A stretch of 64,000 nt of DNA from Pseudomonadales bacterium (lineage in GTDB: Bacteria > Pseudomonadota > Gammaproteobacteria > Pseudomonadales > Azotimanducaceae), in the NCBI GenBank assembly GCA_019090615.1, contig JAHRVQ010000052.1:1-64000 (forward strand), in the 5' to 3' direction. The notes under the pieces were generated by a model. The model was given only the letters and a program-made list of their open reading frames with translations. It was not told where the DNA came from and ran no database searches. How positions within the stretch are numbered: position 1 is the stretch's first letter; each line of letters starts with the position of its first letter. Below, piece after piece: positions 1 through 8,065 of this stretch. Position numbers and translations under genes: made by a program.

Positions 1-65
1 ATACCACGCCATACCACCAGTTTTTAACGGTCTAACATGTAAGATTATCCCCCTACAACACCGCG

Positions 66-105
66 TTTACTCTGACACTTTACTCTGGCACTTTACTCCG
101 ACCCC
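66..105. repeat. Three tandem 13-bp units (TTTACTCTGRCAC type)
   Basis: Three near-identical 13-mers lie head to tail at 66-78, 79-91 and 92-104 (consensus TTTACTCTGGCAC, the last ending in a run of C). The same phrase returns inverted at 279-305 and in direct orientation at 518-543, so the first 550 bases carry a dispersed short repeat. I recall similar GGGGTCAGAGTAAA phrases around REP-associated Y1 transposases, but no transposase is visible here. Confidence 0.7.
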
Positions 106-115
106 AAAACTTCAT

Positions 116-334
116 TTAATTAATTGTCGACTTGAGATAAGCGGTAAAAGTTTCCGATATTTTTTCAGGAGGATCGCCACCATCCATAAGCCTATACACC
201 TCTGGGTCTTCATTCCCTTCAGATATAAAATAATGATACTGAAACCCTTGATAACCTGAAAAAATAACTGCAACACCTGGGGTCAGTGTAAAGTGCCATA
301 GTAAATCGACAATTATCAAGTCATATTTCCACAA
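116..334 (-). pseudogene. Possible SMI1/KNR4-like C-terminal fragment
   Basis: This 72-codon frame ends in a segment (about residues 30-70, with FISEGNEDPEVYRLMDGGD and then ISETFTAYL) that resembles the C-terminal end of SMI1/KNR4-superfamily proteins, which are often immunity proteins. The family is normally well over 120 residues, and the part before residue 30 here is read through the inverted copy of the 13-bp repeat (279-305) instead of a domain. There is no convincing ribosome binding site. I read it as a decayed remnant whose N-terminus was replaced by repeat DNA. A short genuine gene is less likely. Confidence 0.4.
279..305 (-). repeat. Inverted copy of the 13-bp repeat phrase
   Basis: Read on the minus strand, this is two adjacent 13-mers matching the units at 66-105. 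It lies inside the fragmentary SMI1-like frame. With 66-105 it forms a long-range inverted repeat of about 27 bp around a 170-bp centre. Confidence 0.65.
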
Positions 335-517
335 AGTTGGCGGGTAATTTCCGAGACTACACAGACGAGATTACTATCGCCCCATACGTTGCCGATTAGA
401 ATGTAACTAAATTAAGCTGAGGCTGAGGCGGTAAGCCTGGTTACTTTTTTGCCGGTGAAATCGAAAAACCGAGAAAATAATGGGTAATGCCGCCAGTTGG
501 TTGTGCGAGTAACAGGG

Positions 518-543
518 CTTACTCTGGCACATTACGCAGACCC
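518..543 (+). repeat. Further direct copy of the 13-bp repeat phrase
   Basis: Two diverged 13-mers (CTTACTCTGGCAC followed by ATTACGCAGACCC) match the units at 66-105. The stretch 335-574 has no other feature I can support; it separates the remnant from the end of the thioredoxin-like gene. Confidence 0.55.
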
Positions 544-574
544 AAATGGCTTTCTCTATTACCACCAACAACCA

Positions 575-1075
575 TCAATCCAGCACCCCACAAGACACCT
601 GTTCAACCGCAAACCAGCCCTCAATCTGCCGTGCTGTTAACGCCCCGCTCTTTGCACAACGCTGACCATTGGCCTGATAAAAATAGTTACGTGGCTGCTC
701 GCCGCGCCAGTTACTATCAATCGCATAACGAATGGCCGCATCATTGTTACTGGCAAATTGCCAGGATGCCAGATTCGATGTATTAATGCGCTGCTCAACC
801 GCCCGCTGATTTTCCGGGGGGTCGGTGGCCACTAGCTCAACGCGGAGATTTTTGTTTTTTTGTAGCATAGCTGCAATAAGGTCCAGCTCCATATGACATG
901 GCGCGCAGTCCACGGACCATAGTACTAACAACCAGGGCTGGCCTTTATAAGTTTGCTCCAGGGATGCCAGGGTGCTTTTATCAAATGGATTGCTGGCGGC
1001 TGAAAGCGGCAAAACCAACAACAAGAACAAGGCAATGAAGAGTTTACGATTAGCCAATAAAAGTCTAGCTGGCAT
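575..1075 (-). CDS. TlpA-like periplasmic thioredoxin-fold protein
   Basis: A thioredoxin-fold protein of 166 residues, probably a periplasmic thiol-disulfide oxidoreductase. The hydrophobic N-terminus (about residues 11-26) ends in a likely signal-peptidase site near SAAS. The active-site pair is visible as W-S-V-D-C57-A-P-C60 after a short beta strand, as in the TlpA/ResA family. I chose the ATG at 1075 because it follows a GGGAG motif and overlaps the end of the upstream gene by 11 bp, which suggests translational coupling; a longer frame back to 1117 lacks such a site. It is last in a four-gene minus-strand unit with a sialidase-fold protein, a TonB receptor and a DUF2946-like protein. 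A role in keeping cysteines of the partner protein reduced, or in metal delivery, is inference. Confidence 0.82.
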   Translation of the reverse strand: MPARLLLANRKLFIALFLLLVLPLSAASNPFDKSTLASLEQTYKGQPWLLVLWSVDCAPCHMELDLIAAMLQKNKNLRVELVATDPPENQRAVEQRINTSNLASWQFASNNDAAIRYAIDSNWRGEQPRNYFYQANGQRCAKSGALTARQIEGWFAVEQVSCGVLD

Positions 1076-2369
1076 CAGCTTCTCCCGCCTCAAGTGGCAA
1101 TACAATATAACCTTCATCTGCCGTCAGCCAGCCCAGATAAACCCGGTCGGGCGAACCAAATAGCAAGGGGTGATCGGAGAAACCTTTCGTCCTGCGTAAT
1201 ATTGTTGGCACCTGCCAGTGCCTACCCGCATCAAATGATTGAATAAGATTTAATGTGGTTTGTTCGCCATCAAATGCCTTCCAGATAAGCCATAGGTGTT
1301 GATCCCGGGCGATAATAGCAGGGTGGCTGGCGCCTGGCTGGTCACTGATCAAGCGCATATGATCAGGGTCAGCGCTAGCAACATTTCTTATCCCATAATA
1401 AATGCCCTGCCTTGTCTCGCTATTAGTGAACCAGGCAAGATGATGGCGCAATGTAGTCGGCTCTTCAGCTATAGCATTTTGTTGGGTGGCTTTTTGCGCG
1501 ATAACTTTTTTCTTAAAAGTTTTTTGCGTAATAGCTTTTTGCGTAATAGCTATGGCCGGCCCATGATGCGGGCAGGCGTCTATCTGCCAGTTATCGGTGG
1601 TGGCACGTTTAGGCGCTGATATCGGCTTATCTGCGCCGAGGATGGCAAAGCCATGATCACGTTGGTTGTCAGCAAAAATATGCCGCCAAAAAATAGCCAC
1701 GCCATTATCTGCTGGGGCCGTGGCAATCCTGCAACATTCACAACTATTCGGCAGCACCTGCCGGTTCGGGCCAAAAGACTTCCCCTGGTTGGTTGAAACG
1801 GCATAATAAATAGAAGCGCCTTTAAATGGCAGGCCTTTCTCTGCTGCGATTAACCGATCCCGCTTATCTACCCAAACGATATAAACGTTACCTGCCTGGT
1901 CTACTTCTAACGCGTCAAAACGATGGGTCGTCAGCATGCCATCCTGATTAATGGTCTGGATGGCAGAAAAATTCTGGCCATTATCCAAAGAACGACTAAA
2001 CCGAATATCACCGTTAAATCGTCCTGCGGTTTTTTTGGACCAGCTGATATAAATTTCACCATTAGCACCCAATGCAATCTTTGGCCGATTCTCGCCATTA
2101 GTGTAAATCTTCTCAGCGATGTCATTGACCGGCAGGGCGTCCGAATAGGTTAACCCAGCGTCAGTTGAGCGGCTTAGATAGATATGCCCTTGCTGTTCAA
2201 AGACCACCAATAGCTGACCTTGTTGAGTAACAATGGCAGAGGGTGTCTTACCACAATGAACGGATATATTATCTTTGCAGGTCTGGCCAAAAACGGGGCT
2301 AGCCAGCATCGCCAGCCCCGTTAACAGCGCCACAAATAGCCGAAAAAGTTGGATACCTGACTGCTTCAT
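1065..2369 (-). CDS. Exported sialidase-fold (Asp-box) protein
   Basis: A 434-residue exported protein with a signal peptide (residues 1-28, cleavage after VFG). Asp-box repeats of bladed propellers are visible: SRSTDAGLTY near 66-75, SRSLDNGQNF near 125-134, STNQGKSF near 192-199 and SFDAGRHW near the C-terminus. Annotation pipelines would call it exo-alpha-sialidase, but there is no visible sialic-acid context. A cysteine cluster C210-E-C-C and a CPHHGP motif near 266-271 suggest metal or thiol chemistry. Its start overlaps the receptor stop by one base (TAATG), and the TlpA-like gene overlaps its end, so the set is a tight operon. Residues about 272-302 are a low-complexity insertion coded by an imperfect DNA repeat. 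The enzymatic role is unknown. Confidence 0.8.
   Translation of the reverse strand: MKQSGIQLFRLFVALLTGLAMLASPVFGQTCKDNISVHCGKTPSAIVTQQGQLLVVFEQQGHIYLSRSTDAGLTYSDALPVNDIAEKIYTNGENRPKIALGANGEIYISWSKKTAGRFNGDIRFSRSLDNGQNFSAIQTINQDGMLTTHRFDALEVDQAGNVYIVWVDKRDRLIAAEKGLPFKGASIYYAVSTNQGKSFGPNRQVLPNSCECCRIATAPADNGVAIFWRHIFADNQRDHGFAILGADKPISAPKRATTDNWQIDACPHHGPAIAITQKAITQKTFKKKVIAQKATQQNAIAEEPTTLRHHLAWFTNSETRQGIYYGIRNVASADPDHMRLISDQPGASHPAIIARDQHLWLIWKAFDGEQTTLNLIQSFDAGRHWQVPTILRRTKGFSDHPLLFGSPDRVYLGWLTADEGYIVLPLEAGEADAS
1464..1556 (-). repeat. In-frame imperfect 15-bp repeat inside the sialidase-fold gene
   Basis: The coding DNA contains several diverged copies of a unit translating to A-I-T-Q-K (AITQK, AITQK, TFKKK, VIAQK, ATQQN). 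The insertion sits between a CPHHGP motif and the next propeller strand and is probably a surface loop expanded by slippage. The frame is kept. Confidence 0.7.
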
Positions 2370-4666
2370 TAGCGATCAATGCTCGCTGACAGGAATACCG
2401 TTCTACCCGGCCAGGGATGATGCACATAAGCTTCTTCGTTAGTGACATTATCAATCCCTACGCTCAGTTTCAGCTGCTCAGTGAGCTGATAGCTGGATTT
2501 AAGATTAACAAAGATGAACCGGTCATGGGCACCAAAAACTTCATTAGCAGTATCAGCATTATCCAGGTCACCAAAACTGTTAGAAGCAAACCGTATGCCA
2601 CCCCCCACATCCCAGCGTTGATTAACAAACCAGGTGGCGATTAAATTTGCCCGCCATTCAGGCAATCGAGGAAACCGATTGCCTTCAAGCAACGGATTAG
2701 GGTCGTTGCGGGTAATTTCAGCGTCGAGATAACTTAAGTTAAACCGCAACGAAATATTCGCATTCAGCAGGTTATTCTTCTGTACAGAGAAATCGACACC
2801 TTGCGTGGTAACCCGTGTCACAGGCAAAAAGGTGCGTAATGTTGTGCCGCCTATATTGCCTGTTTGCGAAAAAATCACATCGTCGACCTGCTCATGAAAT
2901 AAATTCAAACTCAGATAACCATTGTTGATATCGTAACTAAAAGCCAGGTTTTGATGTAAGCCCTGCTCGGGCGCAAGACTGGCATTTGCCACCGACTGGG
3001 TTCGAGCGGTTCGCTCGTTCTGAAATAGCTCTTCAACAATAGGAAAACGATACGCCTGCGCCACCGAGTAGGCCACCTGCCAGTTATTTTGTTGATGTTT
3101 AACAATAAATTTTGGCGAAAATTCAGTTTCATTTCGGTCAGGGTGGTTCTGGAAAGTTCCTCGGCTAATAAAAAAACCATCTTCACTTTGCCAGTCTTCA
3201 TAACGCCCACCTAACGACACACTCCACTCGGGGTTAATTTGGTAGTTCAGGCGGCTGAATAATCCATGGATCGCAGTTTTACCGCCACTTTTATCAACCA
3301 GCTCTAGTTCATAGCGGCTATGATGATAACCTAACAGCAGGCTCAAGCCGTCGACTGCAAAAATCCTGTCATTGAGTAATTTTACATCCAGAGTAGTCCA
3401 GCCAGTATCGCCATACTCTGAGGCAAGCAAAAAATCGTCCACATAAACAGGGTCCAGTGGATGGGCATTGGTTTCGTAAGACTCATCTTCAAGTATCTCG
3501 AAATAACTAGCTGCCAGCTCCAGGTGCCAGTTGTCGTTAAGTTGGCCTCGGACCCGCCCGCCCAGCAGCAAACTCTGGCGCTGGCTTTTACTATAGGCAA
3601 AATCATCACTTTCTACGTCGAACTGAATGCCATTTTGCTGCACTGGGCCATTCCAGACTGGCTGACCATTCTGGTCGACCAAATAGTTATCAACGCCTTG
3701 ATTGCTACTCTTACGGTTTTCGTAGGCAATATTGACAATACTCATCCAGTCCTGGGTCTCAAAACCAAATTTCAACTTAAACTGGTCAGCGGTCACTGCT
3801 GTTCGGCCATTATTGCCAAAGTATATGGCCGCTTCGCCATATTCGTCTGTATCCTGAATACCACGGGTAACGTTTATCGGCGTGCTGTCTGCAGAACTAG
3901 TATTAGTGGCTCGATAAAAGTTTTGCGGGTGGCCGTCGTTTTCGAGGCGATTATAGGCGGCATAAAAACTAACATTACCTATTTTATTACCATAACTCAT
4001 AAACCCTTTATAACCAGGTAATTGATCGTCGAACCCCAGCCCTGAATAGTCCTGTTGAAAGGTGGATAGATCAGCATGAAATTCTGCCTGAGTAGGAATC
4101 GCTGTTTCAATATTAACCACCCCACCCATTGAATTGCCGCTATATTCAGCAGAAAAAGGACCATAGGCTATATCAATTTCGGCAATTTCATCCGCCGCAA
4201 CCAGCGACCAGCGCGGCGAACCATTAAACCTGGTTTGCAAAAAATAATGCAACGGCACACCATCAGCGAACACCATTGAGCGGGTTGTCTGGAACATATT
4301 GGCACCACGAATCCCCAGGGTACCATTGGCATCGCCAATAAAACGTTGCCTGATAATAACCCCCGGTTCATATTTCACCAGGTCCTCTGTTGTTGTCAGG
4401 TTAATGCTCACAAGGTCCGCTGGGGTAAGGCTGCTATGGGGTTCGCCCTGCTGGGTATTAAACGGATTAAGCGTGCCCCAGACAACCACCTGCTCCATTG
4501 TTTCATCTGCGCTGGGCTGAGCCTGGGCTAGCGGTGCGCTGATAAGGAACACACCTAAGCCAGATATTTTGGCGCTTAACATTGATCTACGTAAAATTGC
4601 GGCAAGGCTTATGCATGGCCCAGGCACTCTGTGCCCGGCACCGACGGCGCCTAATAATTGCTGCAT
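2369..4666 (-). CDS. TonB-dependent outer-membrane receptor (possible metal uptake)
   Basis: A 765-residue TonB-dependent receptor. The long leader ends at about residue 50 (APLAQAQ), followed by a TonB-box-like METVVVWG-type segment (MEQVVVWG here), a plug with GVIIRQRF and LGIRGANMF, the conserved Y-G-P-F-S-A-E-Y-SGNSMGGVVNIET stretch, and a 22-strand-type barrel ending in FLSASIDR. The ATG at 4666 has a TAGGAGA site six bases upstream; an internal ATG at residue 29 would give a more standard signal length. It couples to the sialidase-fold gene through a TAATG overlap. The neighbouring DUF2946-like and TlpA-like genes suggest a metal, perhaps copper, as substrate. That is inferred from context alone. 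Confidence 0.9.
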   Translation of the reverse strand: MQQLLGAVGAGHRVPGPCISLAAILRRSMLSAKISGLGVFLISAPLAQAQPSADETMEQVVVWGTLNPFNTQQGEPHSSLTPADLVSINLTTTEDLVKYEPGVIIRQRFIGDANGTLGIRGANMFQTTRSMVFADGVPLHYFLQTRFNGSPRWSLVAADEIAEIDIAYGPFSAEYSGNSMGGVVNIETAIPTQAEFHADLSTFQQDYSGLGFDDQLPGYKGFMSYGNKIGNVSFYAAYNRLENDGHPQNFYRATNTSSADSTPINVTRGIQDTDEYGEAAIYFGNNGRTAVTADQFKLKFGFETQDWMSIVNIAYENRKSSNQGVDNYLVDQNGQPVWNGPVQQNGIQFDVESDDFAYSKSQRQSLLLGGRVRGQLNDNWHLELAASYFEILEDESYETNAHPLDPVYVDDFLLASEYGDTGWTTLDVKLLNDRIFAVDGLSLLLGYHHSRYELELVDKSGGKTAIHGLFSRLNYQINPEWSVSLGGRYEDWQSEDGFFISRGTFQNHPDRNETEFSPKFIVKHQQNNWQVAYSVAQAYRFPIVEELFQNERTARTQSVANASLAPEQGLHQNLAFSYDINNGYLSLNLFHEQVDDVIFSQTGNIGGTTLRTFLPVTRVTTQGVDFSVQKNNLLNANISLRFNLSYLDAEITRNDPNPLLEGNRFPRLPEWRANLIATWFVNQRWDVGGGIRFASNSFGDLDNADTANEVFGAHDRFIFVNLKSSYQLTEQLKLSVGIDNVTNEEAYVHHPWPGRTVFLSASIDR

Positions 4667-4680
4667 ATCATTCTCCTATA

Positions 4681-4701
4681 CACTGCGGTTTTTGCCACAG
4701 T
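4681..4701 (-). other. Small hairpin in the receptor leader
   Basis: On the minus strand CACTGTGG and CCGCAGTG pair (one G-U) around an A-rich loop, just upstream of the ribosome binding site of the receptor gene. It could be a weak intercistronic processing or attenuation element. The remaining bases between 4667 and 4738 show nothing else. Confidence 0.35.
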
Positions 4702-4738
4702 GGAATGTCTATTGGTTTTTAAATAGTGCTACTTAAAC

Positions 4739-5182
4739 TCAAGAGAATGATGCAGAAGGGGGTGCGCGGGAATGATAAGGCGGCGCCCGGGCGCCGCCAA
4801 AGCGGGATATTTGTCTGGCCTGCCAGTTGAACGGGACAGGCTTCGATATCCCCGTAATAACAATGAAATGATCAACTTCTTCAAAGCCATTGGCCCAGAG
4901 AAAATCACATTCTTCACAACTTTGGTCCGATTCATGATGGCCAATCGCGGTGGCCCCAGCTTGTTTCGCGTGAACGTGGTGTTGATGCACGTCCTGTGAG
5001 GGCTGTTTTCGGAAGGCAGGTACCGACCCCAGGCCACTACTACTATCACATAGAATAATCGCAAGACCCTGGTCAGTCGCAGCAACCATTAGCCCTACAG
5101 GTACCAGCGCGCGGATACCCAGCGATGCCAGAAGCAACATTAACATTGTGCTTTTTAGGAAGAATAGGAGGCTACGGGACAT
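4739..5182 (-). CDS. DUF2946-like small exported protein
   Basis: About 147 residues from the chosen ATG at 5182. An N-terminal hydrophobic segment includes the characteristic GIRALVPVGLM phrase of DUF2946 proteins. A His/Cys-rich middle follows (HQHHVH, then HHE...CEEC), and the tail contains ARAPP. DUF2946 proteins are small membrane or periplasmic proteins that repeatedly occur beside TonB receptors thought to handle copper; their molecular role is not known. I preferred 5182 over the longer frame to 5254 because it puts the hydrophobic segment at the N-terminus. It is the first gene of the minus-strand metal-like module and ends about 70 bases before the receptor start. Confidence 0.7.
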   Translation of the reverse strand: MSRSLLFFLKSTMLMLLLASLGIRALVPVGLMVAATDQGLAIILCDSSSGLGSVPAFRKQPSQDVHQHHVHAKQAGATAIGHHESDQSCEECDFLWANGFEEVDHFIVITGISKPVPFNWQARQISRFGGARAPPYHSRAPPSASFS

Positions 5183-5364
5183 AACCCACACTTTAACCAA
5201 CCTTGAATTGATGTTCCAGCAGCGCACTAGATAAGTCGCGATTTTGCTGAGCAAATGCCTGCGCTCCTTAGCAGAACCTGTATTTACTAAGTGGCTTTTT
5301 ATGTTCTTATTGCCAGTTTTCGTTATGATGCCATAATTTGAGGATATACAAATACGGTGAAAAT

Positions 5365-5709
5365 ATGATTGAAGGCGGATGTTTCTGCGGTGAAGTCAGG
5401 TACACCATCACGGACAAAAAATACCCAACAGGTAATTGTCACTGTTCTATGTGCAGCCGCGTAAGTGCCGCGCGCGTTGTTCCCTGGATGACCCTGCCGA
5501 AAGATTCATTTAGCTATATCAAAGGTCAGCCAAAAACCCTGAAATCATCACCAACAGGCCAACGCTATTTTTGCGCCGATTGCGGAACACCCATCGCATG
5601 TACACATACAGAACACCCAGGCGAGATTGGCATCACGGTTTACAGCCTCGATGCGCCTGACCAATTGTTGCCTATATCAATAAATTATTTCACCAATTCA
5701 AGCGATTGA
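5365..5709 (+). CDS. GFA/CENP-V-type zinc-binding protein
   Basis: A 114-residue protein of the GFA (glutathione-dependent formaldehyde-activating-like) family, a small zinc-binding beta fold. The cysteines are in the family pattern: C6-x-C8, C25-x-C27-x2-C30 and C70-x2-C73. The ATG at 5365 is preferred to a TTG at 5338 because the family begins directly at the G-x-C-x-C strand. The C-terminus stops soon after the last strand (INYFTNSSD) and lacks the usual HIW/W-rich tail, so the protein may be slightly truncated. Most members have no proven formaldehyde activity. It is convergent with the following alpha/beta hydrolase. Confidence 0.82.
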   Translation: MIEGGCFCGEVRYTITDKKYPTGNCHCSMCSRVSAARVVPWMTLPKDSFSYIKGQPKTLKSSPTGQRYFCADCGTPIACTHTEHPGEIGITVYSLDAPDQLLPISINYFTNSSD

Positions 5710-5825
5710 TTGACGCAATAATTGAACGTAAGACAATATTTCAAAGCAACCTTCATACACCACTGTATCCCAGCTTCGCCGTAGCCTTTCAGCCCAATCT
5801 AGCAACAAGTCATCGCCCAACTATT

Positions 5826-5849
5826 TATGGCAACAACTATGGCAACAAC
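5826..5849. repeat. Two exact 12-bp tandem copies (TATGGCAACAAC)
   Basis: Perfect direct duplication lying four bases beyond the stop codon of the minus-strand alpha/beta hydrolase that ends at 5854, inside the 144-bp convergent gap after the GFA gene. It is one of several stop-codon-proximal tandem duplications in the window. Confidence 0.85.
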
Positions 5850-5853
5850 CGAA

Positions 5854-6753
5854 TTAAGGCTTTAACCGAATCAACAATTCGGCCGTCAGCTGGGGTACTT
5901 CCATAGGCAGTAGATGGCCGCCATCCAGCTTGCTCAAGGTGCCATTGGAGAAAGTTTCCGCCAACAGCTCATACAGGGCAACGGGAAAATGGCCGCCTTT
6001 GGCATGTACCACTTCAACCTGACAGGTAACAAGCCTGGCTCTTTCAAAGATATCAACGCTGCCAGTATTATCAAATATGGCCGCTTCAACGGCTGGTGGG
6101 CAGCTTAATTCCACATCGCCTTCAGCGCGATCGGTTAAGCCATCTTTTAAATAATTTTCAAAGGCCTCATCCACCAGATTGGCAAAAATCGGTTTATCAC
6201 GCCAGGCTTTGCCCGCTACTTCGCGCGACGGCCAGATACTTTTGCGTTTACGCGCCATATCAGCAATGCCAGGTATTGGCGCGCTGGCCGAGCCATCAGG
6301 CTGGCTCATACCCAATTTGGCCATCACGGCGGCGTTGGGTTTTAAGGGCGGGTCAAGCATCACCAGCTGCTGGAACAACTCAGGCGCATCGGCTGCCGCA
6401 GCTGCGCTAATTACACCGCCCAGAGAATTTCCGCCCACCAGAGCGATATGCGGCACGCCCTTTTCAGCAATCAGCTGCCTGGCTATATGCAACAGATCAT
6501 CGATCATATGCTGCCAATGATAACCGTCTGGCGCTTCTGGTTTGGAGGACGCACCATGCCCCCGCGCATCAAGCACTACAACATGGTAATGCGGTGCCAG
6601 CAGCCTTGCTACGGGCGCCCAGGTGGAGGCACAAAAGCCATTCGCATGGGACAATAACGCCAATGGTCGGTTATTTTTCCATTCAAAGCCGCATATAGTG
6701 GTATCAGCATTGACTTGCCAGGTACGGGGGACAGGTTTTAATATCGAATTCAT
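5854..6753 (-). CDS. Alpha/beta-hydrolase fold enzyme
   Basis: A cytosolic alpha/beta hydrolase of 299 residues with no signal peptide. The oxyanion region SHANGFCAST (35-44) is followed by the strand-turn LDARGHGAS (61-69), the nucleophile elbow G-G-N-S110-L-G-G, and a late histidine in the GGHLLPMEVP segment. The H-A-N-G-F oxyanion motif is typical of the esterase/lactonase/C-C-hydrolase branch. Its substrate cannot be read from sequence; neighbouring genes hint at an ester or lactone from the catabolic pathway. It runs opposite to the oxygenase cluster and has its own promoter region in 6754-7052. Confidence 0.88.
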   Translation of the reverse strand: MNSILKPVPRTWQVNADTTICGFEWKNNRPLALLSHANGFCASTWAPVARLLAPHYHVVVLDARGHGASSKPEAPDGYHWQHMIDDLLHIARQLIAEKGVPHIALVGGNSLGGVISAAAAADAPELFQQLVMLDPPLKPNAAVMAKLGMSQPDGSASAPIPGIADMARKRKSIWPSREVAGKAWRDKPIFANLVDEAFENYLKDGLTDRAEGDVELSCPPAVEAAIFDNTGSVDIFERARLVTCQVEVVHAKGGHFPVALYELLAETFSNGTLSKLDGGHLLPMEVPQLTAELLIRLKP

Positions 6754-7052
6754 TAGTCTTGCAAGTTAGCTCATAAACCAATGTATACTACATGACAATC
6801 AGGCCCTGGGGAATAACCTGGCCACATAACTGAAGCGAATATCTGGTTCCAGGCACAGCTAAACGCATCAATATGAACACAGCAACACAATGCTTGTGCG
6901 GCCCTATGGCCCACGACTGTCGCGACTTAACATATTGGCGATCTTTCATATGGATAACCCACCTTACAGGCGGGCTTGAATATTGAATATTTTTATGTGT
7001 AGTCGTTAATCAAAAATTAGAAGATTTTATTTTTTGCAGGATGGATAAACTT
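6754..7052. other. Divergent intergenic region
   Basis: About 300 bases between the divergent alpha/beta hydrolase and thioesterase genes. It must hold promoters for both. I see no convincing inverted repeat, RNA structure or hidden frame. Confidence 0.5.
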
Positions 7053-7985
7053 ATGAGCGGTGATTTTGACCAGGTACTAACAGCACAACTAAAACGATCT
7101 GCATTCTGGACGCAGGTTGGATTTAAACTGGAACAAAGCAGCGAAGGCAAAGCCCGGGTGCGGCTGCCTTATGATGAAGGCAACACCACCGCCGCCACAG
7201 CGCTGCATGGTGGTGCTATCGCCGCCACACTGGATGTAGCCGGATGTCTCGCCGCCTGCGCCTCAGACCTCAAAGAAGGTGTTAGTGGCCGACTACTCTC
7301 CTGTGATGTGAGTTATATTGCCGGCGCCCTTGGCGAAGATATTTTTGGTGAAGCGGAAGTTCTCAGGCGCGGCAAAGAAATAGTTTACTCAACCGTCAGG
7401 GCAGTGAATGGCGACGGCAAGTTACTCGCCTCAGGCAGCCATATTTATCATCTCAGCACACCAGAAAATATCCCCGCTGCGCCCACCGGCATTGACCAGA
7501 TAGCCGGTCAGGGCCGAGAAGTTGCCGGTATTGGCGGATTACCAATAGCTGACGCTGCAATCGTAGCAAAGAACATTGGCATGTTAGGCAAAATGGATGG
7601 CAGGATGCCGTACATGTCACAAATTAACTGGCAGTTCAAAGCCGGTGACTACGGTTATGCAGAATTTTTACTGCCCTGGAAGGAGCATTCAATCGGTGAT
7701 GATGGCGGCCTTGCCAGTGGCGCCCTGTTATCTGCTATCGACCATTCTGGTTCGTTAGCGGCCTGGATGACAACTGAACTCGGCCGGCGTGATCTCTTTG
7801 GCTCAACGGTAAATACCAAAATACAAACCTTTGCCCCCGCTATCAAAAGAGATGTTATTGTTAAGGCCAGGGCCGCTGGCGGCAGTGGCACCTTAATTAA
7901 TTCTGACGTTGATATTATTACTCTGGCCGGAGAACCCGTTGCCAGCGGTTCAACCATTTACCGAATCGTTAAACGCAGTAAATAA
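7053..7985 (+). CDS. Tandem hotdog (PaaI-like) acyl-CoA thioesterase
   Basis: About 310 residues comprising two hotdog domains in one chain. The first carries the family motif H52-G-G-A-I-A-A-T-L-D with a downstream G-R-L-L-S-C-D-V-S-Y strand; the second has the parallel DGGLASGALLSAIDHSGSL segment in which the histidine of HGG is not obvious. PaaI-like enzymes hydrolyse aromatic or aliphatic acyl-CoA esters. I prefer the ATG at 7053 over 7041 because the GCAGGATGG site directly abuts the earlier codon and sits eight or nine bases before the later one. It is first in a plus-strand run with an MBL hydrolase and two flavin monooxygenases. Confidence 0.85.
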   Translation: MSGDFDQVLTAQLKRSAFWTQVGFKLEQSSEGKARVRLPYDEGNTTAATALHGGAIAATLDVAGCLAACASDLKEGVSGRLLSCDVSYIAGALGEDIFGEAEVLRRGKEIVYSTVRAVNGDGKLLASGSHIYHLSTPENIPAAPTGIDQIAGQGREVAGIGGLPIADAAIVAKNIGMLGKMDGRMPYMSQINWQFKAGDYGYAEFLLPWKEHSIGDDGGLASGALLSAIDHSGSLAAWMTTELGRRDLFGSTVNTKIQTFAPAIKRDVIVKARAAGGSGTLINSDVDIITLAGEPVASGSTIYRIVKRSK

Positions 7986-8065
7986 ATACGCCTGTAAAAA
8001 AAAATTGTTAAAAACCATTAAAATAAATTTTAAAAACAGTCGTTAACAACAGGAGCCAACCACCT

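Noticed and set aside
487-786. Plus-strand 99-codon frame at the left end
   Set aside because: It lies mostly opposite the thioredoxin-like gene and reads through the 13-bp repeat.
1065-2369. Calling this a true sialidase
   Set aside because: Only Asp-box propeller motifs support it; no sialic-acid genes are nearby and the Cys/His motifs point elsewhere.
5706-5906. Continuation of the GFA protein by a frameshift into the following frame
   Set aside because: The next frames do not supply the missing family tail, so I see a shortened end and not a frameshift.
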